DNA of 64,000 nucleotides from Carettochelys insculpta (Eukaryota; Chordata; Testudines; Carettochelyidae), in NCBI RefSeq assembly GCF_033958435.1, contig NC_134137.1, forward strand, positions 108,448,501-108,512,500. The letters are read 5' to 3'. Under the pieces are notes generated by a model. That model was not told where the DNA came from and ran no database searches. It was given only the letters and a program-made list of their open reading frames with translations. The position numbers and the translations under genes are program-made. Position 1 is the first letter of the stretch; the number at the start of each line of letters is the position of its first letter. This document shows positions 49,101 to 57,039 of this stretch, piece after piece.

Positions 49101-52100
49101 GGTGTTGCTGGACGAAGAGCTCTGGAGTGAAGAGGTTCAACCTCTTGTTGGCGGAATATTTCATTTGTGCTTTAGTCATATTGAGAGATTGCAAAAGCTA
49201 GAACATGCAAACTTTTATATCTTTTTACAATAAACTGTGTTCCATCAGATGACAGGTTTTCATTAGATATAGCTCTGTGATATATATGAAAAAAATGGGT
49301 GCTACACAAATAACGCCTCTGAAATTTTGCTTCCTCCTATAAGTCAGCCATTCTTATGGGGTGTCATCTTTCACTGCTCATCCAAAATTGCTTCTTGGAG
49401 ACTTGAAATAACTCATCCAGTGGTCTGAGGCACTGGTTAGACAGACCACCAGACTTTCACTTGACCACTTATGTGGCTCTTCACATTTTGTTTTAAAATA
49501 TATGCAATGGAAAAAGTTGGATATTGAAGCATGACCTGCTAATAACCAGTTTGTAAATGTTTCTTAGCCACCTAAAATTGCTTTTGCCTCAGAAGTATGT
49601 ACTCTTAGGGGCTATAGTATTTCAGGGATGAGATGTACTGGCAGTATGGTGTGATCAAGCTTGTACATTAGAACTAAACTCTTCTTAGTTCTCTGGCAAT
49701 GCATCTCCTGAGATGCACTCACTTCCTCTACTCCCACTTGGTTAATAGTAAAACAAATACACTCAATGTAAAATCTTAGGGATAAGCTTTGAAAAGGGCA
49801 AACCATGGCAGTAAAAGAGGATTCAAGGCTTATAATTTATGGTACTTAATGCCTCTAAAATTAAATAACTTTAAATCACACTGCTATGAAGACTTTAGTT
49901 TTCTTGTTTGGGAATGGAATAAGCTTTTTGGGTCAACCACAATACGCAGGGAAAACTGTCTGGTATTTAATGTCTCTTTATTTTCCTTAAATATAAAAAC
50001 TAAGAAATTCAAGTACCTCTACTTCCTTGCTGCTGAAAACTTCAAGAAATTCTGTATATAAATTAATTTTGAATCTTTATCCCCTCCACTTTTTATTTGT
50101 AGTGTGCAGCATGCCATTCAAGATGGTGCCTAATATCTTCCCGTACTCTGTATACAGCTGAATATGATCCCAATGAAAAGGTAAGCTATAAAATTGGGCT
50201 TTCAACTGGTGGGTGTGGGTGTGCTTGGTTTTCCCCCCCACCCCCAGTGTGGTGTTTTTATACTAATACTAGCACGTTGACTTGGTTGCTCACATAGTTA
50301 ACTGAAAAAAGGCTCTTTTTTTTCTTTTTCCCCATTTGAAAAATAAAATATATAATCTTATCAAACAGTTGTATTTTTGGAAAAGGAAAAGTTTTAATTC
50401 TTGGTGGTCACTTGATAGTGAGTAGGACATCTGCATGTCCCCTTCCTATTTGTGAGTCTGTGGATGGCTGATCAGCCCTATTCTGGAGCTACAGGTCTTA
50501 TCCCAGAAGGGGGAGGTGTTGGTAACTGTCAGAAGGGCTTGGGGCATTTTCTTTGCCCCTCTTTTCTTCTCCTCTCCTTGTGTGCAGTGGTGGAACCTCT
50601 CAAATTGTGCCACCCCCTCATGGATTACTGCTCCCCACTGGAGGTACTTCTGGGCAAGGTTCTCCCAAGTGTCCGCACTAATGCCATGCTTTTTCATGTA
50701 CACCTTCAACATGTCCTTATATCATTTGCTCTGTCCTTGAACTCATGGAAAACGGAGTCTGTTTTGCGAAGTGCTGATCAGACATCCGAACCATGTCATC
50801 ACTTCCGTTCAGTTGTTGACGATTTAATGGCTTCAGTGGTGTTCATATTCGTCTCTTCCAGGACGCTAATGTTTGTGCACCTATCCTCTAAGAGATACTT
50901 AGCTTTCTCCTGAGGAAAGCATTCATGCTGTTCTGGTGCCTTCAAATGATGCTTGTATCTTGTCCAGGTTTCACATGCATGCAGCAGCATTGGAATAACC
51001 ACTGCATGTTTTGCAAGGAGCTTTGTCTTGGGAGAGATGTTCTGGTTTTTAGAAGAACCTTTGTCTTGGGCAGACAGAAGCAGAGCTTGCATAGCTCATA
51101 TGTTGGATTTCCTCATCAGTGTCAGCTTTAGTGGAAAGATGCCTCCCAAAGAATGGGAAGTGCTCTACACTTTCCAGCAGTTCTCCGTTGACTTGAACAG
51201 AAGGTGCATGAGAGTGTTCTGTTGGTGGAGCACCTTGATTTCTTTTTGATGCTCAGTGTGAAGATGACCTGAAGGACTCCGGTAGACAAAGAGCAGCAAT
51301 CATGTTGTCATCCACATATCAGAGCTCCGTGATTTGATGTTGTAGAGATCTTACTTTTAGCCTTCACGCTCCTAGTGTTGCAAAGCTTCCTGTTCATTTT
51401 ATATACAATCTGCATGCTATCAAAGAGGTGAAGGGTCATGGCAGTGACGCAGCCTTTTTAGACTCTTGTCTTTTAGCCTTTGAGGGGCAACTTTGGGATC
51501 TATTGTTGCTCAGTACTGGAGCAGTGGTGGTGTTGTGAAGCAGACTCAAGATGCTAATGAATTTTTTGGGGCAGCTGACATTTTGAGAGGATGGTGCATA
51601 GGATACTGGGATTGATAGAGTCAAATGCTTTGGTTCAGTTGATGAAACTCGTGTATAATTGCTCTTAAAAGTCTGAGTGAGTCAAAGATAACCTAGAGCA
51701 TTTGCAGTCTTTGTCTTGTATTAGAATAAATGGTGGGGGGGGTAGGTGAGTGTTTGGTGTGGGAGGGATGACAGTAGGGGTTGGGTGATCTAGCAGGGGG
51801 CTGGGAAACTTTGAGGGGGATCAGGGTAGGGGGTGGAGGGTGCTGCAATAAGGGCATAGGTGGTGGGATTGGGGATGGAGAAGTGAAGGCAGTGGGTTGG
51901 GAGTGGGGGTAGTGGAGACTCAGAACACAGTGCTTTGGTGTGAGTGAGGAGGGTCTGGTTAGGACAAGTGAGCAAACGTTTTATGTCAGGCCCCACTTCT
52001 CATCCCTGCAATTAGTAGGGCCGCCCATCCTGTCTCATGTAATCCAAACCAACAAATTTAATTTCTGTTCATGTTGAAAAATTGCCCCTTTCAGCATGTA

Positions 52101-53378
52101 AGAAAATAAGCCTGTAAAATTGATAAATCTGTATATAAATAGAAAAACAGTAACAGATATCTCCTCCTCCTTCTCCTCCTCTTTTTTTTTTTTTAAAATT
52201 AGGTGGACGAGCCTGAGACCTAATAGCAGATCATGTTGCTTCTCCTCCTCCCCTGGCCCAAGGAAATTTCACACACTCCTGAGGGGGCCTGTCTTGCACT
52301 TTGAGCACCTCTGGCTTAGGGAATGGGGGTGTAGATGCCACAGCAGGGGTTCTGGTGTGGGAACTGCTTAGGGCAATGGTGGAGTGTGGTAGTCTGAGGG
52401 CAGGGGCTGGGGGACAGAGGGCTGGGGCAGTAGGTGGGGATGGAGGGCTGGGGGGTGGGGAGCTTAGTGCCAGGGGTGGGGCTGGTATGGTGAGGGCAGA
52501 GTGCTGAGGTGTGTGTGGAGAGGGTCTGGGCCAGGGGTCTGCAATCTGTAACTCTCTGAGGACTTCTTTGTGGCTCCAGATTCTATATAATTGCAAAGTG
52601 TGGAAAAAAAACAAACAAACCCACTCTCCTGTTTGCTTTTGTTGTTTTGGTGAGCATCCAAAAGTTCAGCAATGAACAGCTCATGGCTAAATAGCAAATG
52701 ATATGTGATGTTGAAACATTGGATAACTCCCCACTTTAATATGTGCAGTGCATTGTGGTATGTGTGTATGCTCTGTTTGTAAAATAGGGGTTACAAAAAG
52801 TTGCTTCACTATTAAGGACAGTCTCGTATGTACTTCAGCTCTTGAGTTTAACCAAATTCTGGGGTGGTGGGGGGGTGGCTCTTCTTGCTCTTTTAATTGA
52901 TCCCTCTTCTGGGTGGAGGGTGAGGGTGCAGAACTCACCCTAGGGGTTTTGTTGGGGAGGGGGTTCAGGGCCATGGTGGGAGGTAAGAGGAATGAGAGCT
53001 GTGGGAAGGGGGGAGCTAACAGCAGACAGTTGGGGTATCGGGAGGGTGAAATTGCAGAGCGAGGGGCTTACGTCAGGGGGTTGTTAGATCTCTGGGAGTC
53101 TAACCGGGATCACAGTATGGAAGGTGGAGCTGGTCTGAAGGGCAGAGCTGCACGGTCTGGCCCTGGCAGTTCCTGGTCCTAACATCTCTGAAAGGGGAGG
53201 GATGGGCCAGGAAGGCTTCTGCAGATCCACCTATAGTTCTGTGAGAGTGAGGGGGAGGCGCTTTCCCATACTCTAGGGGAGGTTGGGCTCCTTGTTGCAG
53301 GTGGTCTTTCCCTTGTACCATTGTGAACAGGGCATGAGGGGCAGGGCCATGGTACCTTTTGCTGACCCCATGAGGGGG

Positions 53379-53409
<31 letters not shown>

Positions 53410-54626
53410 GATGCTGTGCCCACACTTTCTGCGGAAGAAGGGCCTTCTGGAAGGGGGATTTCCTTCAGAAGGACCCCTGTTTTCCTTCCAAAAGAGCACT
53501 GTCTACATAGCAGCTTTTGCCCCACAGAAGGGGATCTTCTGTAAATGAGATCTCGTGGGAATAAGCAAATGAGGCACAAGAGATATTAATCTGTGCCTCA
53601 TTTGCATCTTCTACTCCGCTCATCACCATGCCCCTTCAGGAAAGGAGGTGGGGTAGCAGTGTAGATGCGGCCTATAAAGATAAAGTAAACTCTCAAATTA
53701 TGAGGCAGCTGCCAGATCTTTTTTTTTTTTTTTTTTTTTTTTTGGCTACTTCATGAGTCAATCTAGCCTGCAGCTACTAGCCAAGCAAAACTTTTTTTTT
53801 TCCCCCCTCCCTAGTGGGAGGCTTGTTCACTTGGCTTCCATCTAAAGTAAATATGATTGCAGATATTGTGGCAGGATGTGCATTGGTATTGGGCGGCAGG
53901 GTAAATATGGCAGTCGTGTTTTATTTTGGAGAGTACAAGTCATTACTTCTGTAGTGAGACTTCAACCTATGGCAAGGGATGCTTCCTGTAATACAAAATG
54001 AAGGATGTGTGGAAAATGGGATTTATTGAACAGCTTCTGAAAAGTAGCTTCATGCTTGGCGTAAATTTTGAAAGTGCAGTTTCACCAAGTCTTGACTGTC
54101 ACTTATTCGAGACTGCCCCTTTCTCTCCCACTATGATTTCTGGTGTGTGTTAGCATAGTTCTCCATTGGCAGTGAAACAGGGTGCTGGGTGACCCTCAAA
54201 CTGTTAATTTGAAGTTGGGAGAGTATATGCCATGCGTAGAGGCTTTTTAAAAAATATGACCTAAACACTTTCTAAAGCATTGTAAGAAACTGGGGGTGAG
54301 GTGGGGTGGGGGGCAAACAGACAATAACTTCCATATTGGGCAGGGGTTGGGGAGGGACGATGCAGCCTTTTTAATTATGCTAGTGTAGTTGAAGTGACAA
54401 CTCCTAAACAAGGACAAAGGCAGAGTTGAAGCCTGATAGAGCAGCAAATTTCAGTTCAGAATTGGAAAATTTACGTGGAAGGAGACTAATTTGATCATTG
54501 CTAATCTAAACTGATTGTCTTCCTTTCCGTAACAGTCATCAAGACTAGATTATTATGAATAGCTTTTTCTTCATGTTTATAGAAGACACCTCAGATTTTT
54601 ACTGGAGTGGATTTTTTAGATATTTA

Positions 54627-54667
<41 letters not shown>

Positions 54668-54916
54668 GTTGATTGATTCATGAATATCTATTTTCCCCTT
54701 TCAGACATTTGAGAAGCTCCTTATTGCCAACAGAGGAGAGATTGCATGCAGGGTAAGTTATAACTAGTAAAGCATTTTCTTCTTTTTCACTTCTTGAACT
54801 TTGCCACAAGATTACTTAAATACAGAAAACTCTCTGTTTGTTAACAGGTGATTAAAACATGCAAGAAGATGGGCATTAAAACAGTTGCTATACATAGTGA
54901 TGTTGATTCCAGTGCT
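35162..54916 (+). CDS. PCCA: Propionyl-CoA carboxylase alpha subunit, 5' part (exons 1-4 of more)
   Basis: PCCA is the biotin-carrying alpha subunit of mitochondrial propionyl-CoA carboxylase. With PCCB it converts propionyl-CoA to D-methylmalonyl-CoA using ATP and bicarbonate, in breakdown of Ile, Val, Met, Thr, odd-chain fatty acids and cholesterol side chains. Joined, 35162-35233, 50103-50180, 54705-54752 and 54848-54916 give 89 codons, all in phase 0 with GT/AG borders. Residues 1-44 or so are a basic, acid-poor mitochondrial leader. From YDPNEK on, the frame matches vertebrate PCCA closely ([27 protein letters not shown]), the first beta-alpha unit of the biotin-carboxylase N domain. The ATP-grasp, carboxyl-transferase-binding and biotinyl parts lie beyond the window. 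Among biotin carboxylases (MCCC1, PC, ACC) only PCCA has the YDPNEK-TF lead-in, so the assignment is firm. Confidence 0.97.
35601..36569 (+). other. PCCA intron 1, 5' part, nothing else recognised
   Basis: GC content drops steadily after the island. No repeat family or RNA gene seen before the nested MITE at 36570. Confidence 0.5.
36570..37077. repeat. MITE split by a Penelope-related insert
   Basis: The left end TTTCCACGCTACTGCGGAAG and right end GTAGTATAGACATAGAC are imperfect inverted repeats of the shared TCTACAC end type. GATCAACCCAATCAGGGTTGATC is an internal palindrome-like pair. It is interrupted at 36693-36926. A CTTTT-rich tract lies near 36986-37012. Confidence 0.65.
36693..36926. 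mobile_element. Penelope-related palindrome with two intact hammerhead-like cores
   Basis: The near-perfect palindrome is centred about 36793. Each arm reads outward through CTGAAGA, a hairpin GTGAG/CTCAC, GAAA and GCTCATGC, then to GTTAGTCTATAAGGTGCC. The right edge ends CACGGCTACCCCTCTGATA, the family B terminus. A perfect 12-bp duplication ACTCATTGATCT (36681-36692, 36927-36938) marks the insertion. The plus-strand core is 36804-36843 and the minus-strand core 36745-36784. Confidence 0.88.
37078..38393 (+). other. PCCA intron 1, GC-moderate stretch, nothing recognised
   Basis: Open frames at 37260-38180 show no domain and overlap on both strands. 37250-38160 has repeat-like words (GGAGGACTTGCTGGTG and GGAGGAGCTGCTGTCATGGG in tandem-like order), but no family is named. 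Confidence 0.4.
38402..38702. mobile_element. hAT-like nonautonomous element
   Basis: The ends CAGTGTTAAATGTTTTGAG and GTTTAAGAAGCACTG are inverted. The flanks GCACAGAG (38394-38401) and GCATAGAG (38703-38710) are an 8-bp target duplication with one mismatch. Confidence 0.75.
38711..40098 (+). other. PCCA intron 1, nothing recognised
   Basis: No gene or named repeat. A guanine run sits near 39027-39040. Confidence 0.4.
40099..40132 (+). repeat. (GT)17 microsatellite
   Basis: Uninterrupted GT dinucleotide run in PCCA intron 1. Confidence 0.95.
40186..40402. mobile_element. Penelope-related palindrome, family A, short form
   Basis: Left arm AAAGCAGTAAAGTAGCAC to CCTCAGACCATAG. Right arm GGTCTGGCCCACGAAAGCTC to the CTTTACTGC and TAGCACGGC terminus. 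The arms are nearly identical apart from an internal deletion at the centre. The left core carries AAAA in place of GAAA. The right core keeps GAAA but lacks CTGAAGA. Neither could work alone. Confidence 0.82.
40403..42399 (+). other. PCCA intron 1, repeat-like GC-rich patches
   Basis: 40520-40800 is cytosine-rich and resembles the interior of the hAT-like element at 33025. 40900-41420 gives overlapping open frames on both strands with no domain. 41740-41900 is GC-rich and unrecognised. Confidence 0.4.
42400..43867 (+). mobile_element. Penelope-like retroelement, 5'-truncated, with GIY-YIG remnant
   Basis: Flanked by an 11-bp duplication TGTCTGCTACA (42389-42399, 43868-43878). The outer parts (42400-42650 inverted, 43540-43830 direct) are the family A arms. 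Between them lies a coding remnant ending in a GIY-YIG endonuclease domain. Penelope-like elements combine a telomerase-related reverse transcriptase with a C-terminal GIY-YIG nuclease, so the flanking palindromic repeats can be assigned to that class. The reverse transcriptase part is missing or unrecognisable upstream, and an A-rich stretch (42809-42838) interrupts it. A 3' tail piece (43832-43867) repeats part of the arm. Confidence 0.85.
43018..43401 (+). pseudogene. GIY-YIG endonuclease domain of a Penelope-like element (broken)
   Basis: The open stretch reads [15 protein letters not shown], then [10 protein letters not shown], then [20 protein letters not shown] followed by [13 protein letters not shown]. 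The order (YRQ-PNL, C-x4-C-x2-C cluster, IY-I-C-x2-C, YVG, L-R, H-xx-I) is that of the linker plus GIY-YIG nuclease of Penelope-like proteins. The domain would nick target DNA to prime reverse transcription. There is no start codon of its own and no reverse transcriptase in frame upstream. The frame stops soon after the nuclease core and part of the C-terminus is lost. It lies in PCCA intron 1 in sense orientation and is not expected to be expressed as protein. Confidence 0.8.
43880..46660 (+). other. PCCA intron 1, unrecognised
   Basis: Moderate-length open frames on both strands (for example 44728-45171 and its complement) have no recognisable domain. TGGCTGTGTCTCCACTGCAA at 45433 resembles a MITE end of the shared type. 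Nothing else can be supported. Confidence 0.35.
46665..47178 (-). repeat. Dispersed repeat with GC-rich interior, antisense
   Basis: The right edge CAGAGGTTCAACCTGTA is the reverse complement of the start of the 12463/48832 family. The left edge has GGTCTGGCAGAACCATGG. The GC-rich interior, like that of 31988, yields spurious frames. Confidence 0.55.
47179..48831 (+). other. PCCA intron 1, nothing recognised
   Basis: No repeat family or gene seen. Confidence 0.4.
48832..49146 (+). repeat. Dispersed repeat with inverted ends
   Basis: The left end TACAGGCTGAACCTCTC and right end GAAGAGGTTCAACCTCT are inverted, which points to a nonautonomous DNA transposon. The interior (CATTACCAACACTTGCACC, CTTAGCCACACCCACG) matches 12463-12713. 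Confidence 0.65.
49147..50102 (+). other. PCCA intron 1, 3' end
   Basis: AT-rich unique sequence leading to the exon 2 acceptor at 50102. Nothing else recognised. Confidence 0.5.
50103..50180 (+). CDS. PCCA: PCCA exon 2
   Basis: 26 codons, the same length as human exon 2, phase 0. The acceptor is TTTATTTGTAG and the donor GTAAGC. It encodes a cysteine-rich end of the leader (HSRWCL...SSRTL) followed by YDPNEK, where similarity to other vertebrate PCCA becomes strong. The mitochondrial processing site is expected within or near this exon. Confidence 0.95.
50440..51720 (-). pseudogene. Non-LTR retrotransposon 3' part, antisense in PCCA intron 2
   Basis: On the minus strand the degraded frame contains, in order, a YVDD-like CYVDDN near 51330, then [11 protein letters not shown] near 50975, and finally a zinc-finger-like C-terminus [14 protein letters not shown] near 50455. 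This is the usual order of the reverse-transcriptase end, the LLYG-ETWT motif and the terminal SRIGL-SH-TH motif of a class of vertebrate LINEs. Many stops and frameshifts make it dead. I cannot place it in a clade (RTE, Jockey or L2-like) without a search. A tail from a second copy is at 63536. Confidence 0.65.
51721..53376 (+). repeat. Guanine-rich degenerate tandem, interior of hAT-like elements
   Basis: 51720-51960, 52310-52530 and 52900-53240 are runs of GGGGTTGGG-, GGGCTGGGG- and GGGGTGGAGGG-like words. CAGGGGTCTGCAATCTGTAAC at 52534 resembles the hAT-type left end at 8802. The cytosine-rich version is at 33440-33790. A (CTC)n then T run lies at 52161-52194. Long frames here are artefacts of base composition. 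Confidence 0.5.
53379..53404 (+). repeat. (GT)n microsatellite
   Basis: Twelve GT units, followed by a short GA run, in PCCA intron 2. Confidence 0.9.
53410..53672. repeat. MITE with CCCACAC / GTGTAGA ends
   Basis: Left end GATGCTGTGCCCACACTTTC. Right end GTGTAGATGCGGCC. The internal CTTCTGGAAGGGGG and GAAGGGGATCTTC words lie in inverted order. Shared-end group. Confidence 0.6.
53719..53743 (+). repeat. T25 homopolymer
   Basis: Uninterrupted T run in intron 2, possibly the reverse complement of a retroposon poly(A) tail. No retroposon body is recognised next to it. Confidence 0.9.
54631..54667 (+). repeat. T26-A11 self-complementary tract before exon 3
   Basis: 26 T residues directly followed by 11 A residues, ending 37 bases before PCCA exon 3. 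The A run can pair with the T run in RNA close to the splice branch region. Confidence 0.9.
54705..54752 (+). CDS. PCCA: PCCA exon 3
   Basis: 16 codons, [16 protein letters not shown], phase 0, acceptor TTTTCCCCTTTCAG, donor GTAAGT. It holds the IANRGEIA motif that opens the biotin-carboxylase N-terminal domain and is nearly invariant across biotin-dependent carboxylases. A T26-A11 tract lies 38-74 bases upstream of the acceptor. Confidence 0.97.
54848..54916 (+). CDS. PCCA: PCCA exon 4
   Basis: 23 codons from VIKTCKKMG to SDVDSSA, phase 0, acceptor GTTTGTTAACAG, donor GTAAGT. It follows exon 3 after an intron of only 95 bp. The next exon, expected to begin with a VHVKMADEA-like sequence, is not in the window, so intron 4 exceeds 9 kb. 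Confidence 0.97.
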
Positions 54917-55154
54917 GTAAGTATAGTTTTCTTTTTGCTTTGTGGTGTTTTTGTTTAAGCTTCATACTGAACAACAAGTGTAGCACCACTCAGCAATGCA
55001 GCTCTTAACTTTTAGATGACTAGGAATTATCTGGACACTGCAAAGCTTGAATTAGGTGTTTTGGCTTCCTGTACAATTTCTGTGGAGCAGGTAGCATAGA
55101 CCTGACCCAACGCAGCAAATGTAATGTATCCTATGCTACAGATAATCTCTTGCA

Positions 55155-55380
55155 GATAGGCATAAGAGGATTTCAAAGTTGGTGGGGTCCTTTCAAAAAG
55201 GACTCCCATTTGGATGAGCCTCACGGGAGCGAAAAGCAGCAATTTCAAAGTGCCGTGGCTGGCAGCATGCTCATGAGGGGAGGTGCTGAATGTGCATTTC
55301 AGTGCCTCATTAGTATTCTTCGAAATGGCCATTAGCATGGCTGTTTCAAAGTTTTTCCTCTAGGTGTAGACGTGGCCTTA
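55155..55380. repeat. Diverged copy of the 436-bp palindrome family, one arm
   Basis: GTGGGGTCCTTTCAAAAAGGA, GCATGCTCATGAGG and CGAAATGGCCATTAGCATGG match the arms of the element at 15511. It ends AGGTGTAGACGTGGCC. Only about one arm remains and many CpG sites have decayed. It is therefore older than the copy at 15511. Confidence 0.75.
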
Positions 55381-55694
55381 GAGTACAACATTTCAGGATA
55401 TGCAACAACTTTATACTCCTAGGGATTCTCCGGATCACTAAAGACATACCCAACCTTGCATTCACAGACTACGTAGTAGGGCAGGGAAATGACCTTGGGT
55501 CCCAAAATCCAGGCAGTGTCCAAACCCCTGGATGGTTCTGGTGGACCATCTTTTTTTATTTCCCCCTCCCCCCCCACCTTCCCTGAGAAGAACAGACCCT
55601 TCATGACTTGTGGCTGAAAGTCTGTCCAGACCAGTGGTCACTGGAAAATATTGCTGTTCAATGGACAATGAAAAGAGTTTGATCTTATTCACCT

Positions 55695-55895
55695 AGTAGG
55701 AAGATCAGGTTTAGAGCATTGGCCTTCTAAACCCAGGGTTGTGAGCTCAAGCCTTGAGGGGGGCCTTTCAAGGTTCTGGGGCAGGTTAGCTTCTAAAAAA
55801 AAAATCAAGGATTGTGAGAGGTCCTGCTGTGAGTGCAGGGAACTGGGCTTGATGACCTTTCAAGGTCCCTTCCAGTTATTTGAGATCTGTATGTC
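55695..55895 (+). repeat. Cry I-like tRNA-derived SINE
   Basis: The head has an A-box-like segment (AGCATTGGCCTTCTAAACCC) and a B-box-like segment (GGTTGTGAGCTCAAGCC). A middle A-rich part follows. The 3' part GGGCTTGATGACCTTTCAAG resembles a CR1 LINE 3' end. This order matches the Cry I SINE family known from cryptodiran turtles. It is the strongest single clue to the host. Confidence 0.75.
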
Positions 55896-56560
55896 TCCTG
55901 TTCTGTGAGATGTCAGTTATCAGTAAATAGTGCTTTTAGCAATTTTAGTTGGAAGTCAGTGATTTAAGTGGGTATGATGAACTGACAATTTCACTAAGAG
56001 GTATGCTTACACTGCAGCAGGAAGCATGCCTGTTAAGTATAGAGGAATATGGGGGAAGGTGTGTTGGTAAGATGGGAAAATTTGATGCTAGCAATGACAT
56101 AACCCCGAGTCCTGCTGCAGCTGTATTTTGATTATAATTGGGTTTTAGCAGAGCTTTTAGTGAGCGTGTGTTTGTTTGTTTGGTAATAGTGGATATTAAA
56201 ATGTTGCCCATAATGACTATATGGGAAGGATGTTGTTGCACACGTTAGTTTAAACTATGTATAATGAAAAAAGCCAAAGAGGTGGCAGGACGTGAAGATG
56301 GTCATATGTAGGTTAGTATTCTGGAAAGAGTAGTTTCTCTAAATAGCAGAAAACAAGTTGAAGCTTTAATGGTATACCATTAAAGCTAAGTCTGCAGCTC
56401 TGCAAGGAGCTCTTCCATTGGAAAGATTACTCCACCTTGTTGAAATGCATAGGATATGGTGTCGGGAGACCTGCTGACATAATGTGAATGGCCAGCATGA
56501 AACTTGTATCACTTGGGGTGGAGGAGGGGAGGCTTTTTCGCACTTTTGAGAGAAACATAA
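55896..56560 (+). other. PCCA intron 4, nothing recognised
   Basis: Unique-looking sequence between the SINE and the DIRS element. Confidence 0.4.
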
Positions 56561-56737
56561 ATTCTTCTTTGAGTGTCCCGGTGGGTGCTCCACAATAGGT
56601 GTCGGGCTCGCCCGGCGCCGCAGATCGGATCTTCCAAGCAGTTTCTGCCGGACCGCGCATGCGCTGGCGCGCGCCGCTCCCTTGCACACTCCTGGCCACA
56701 TGCGCGATCCGGTCCCCGCCAGTTCTTCTTAACCGCC
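56561..56737 (+). repeat. DIRS left inverted terminal repeat
   Basis: GGTGGGTGCTCCACAATAGG and GCAGATCGGATCTTCCAAGC are found in reverse complement at 62450-62605. Identity is high across about 175 bp, with differences mostly at CpG sites. Confidence 0.88.
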
Positions 56738-57039
56738 GTCGGCTGCAGACGGAATCCGAACTAGGCTAAGGCAAAGTTAGCGTATTCAATGGTTTTAACT
56801 GGTTTTTCTTTAAAGTTTTCAAGTTCTTAGGCTACTGCATGTTAACCAGTTGGGTTTTTTTTGAAAAACAACAAGTGGGACGGCATTCAGTCCAGTCCCA
56901 GTAACAAGCAGAACACCGGAGGCCAGGAGCCTAGGGCCATCAGCCCTCCTGCCATGGCAGGCCATCGGAGAAGGGGAAAAACAGCACAGAGAAGGTGTTA
57001 AGTACCCGTTAACAACTGAAAGACTCACCAACAACGTCC

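Noticed and set aside
35162..54916. MCCC1 or pyruvate carboxylase as the split gene
   Set aside because: The ANRGEIA motif is shared, but the YDPNEK-TF lead-in, the 26-codon second exon and [16 protein letters not shown] are specific to PCCA.
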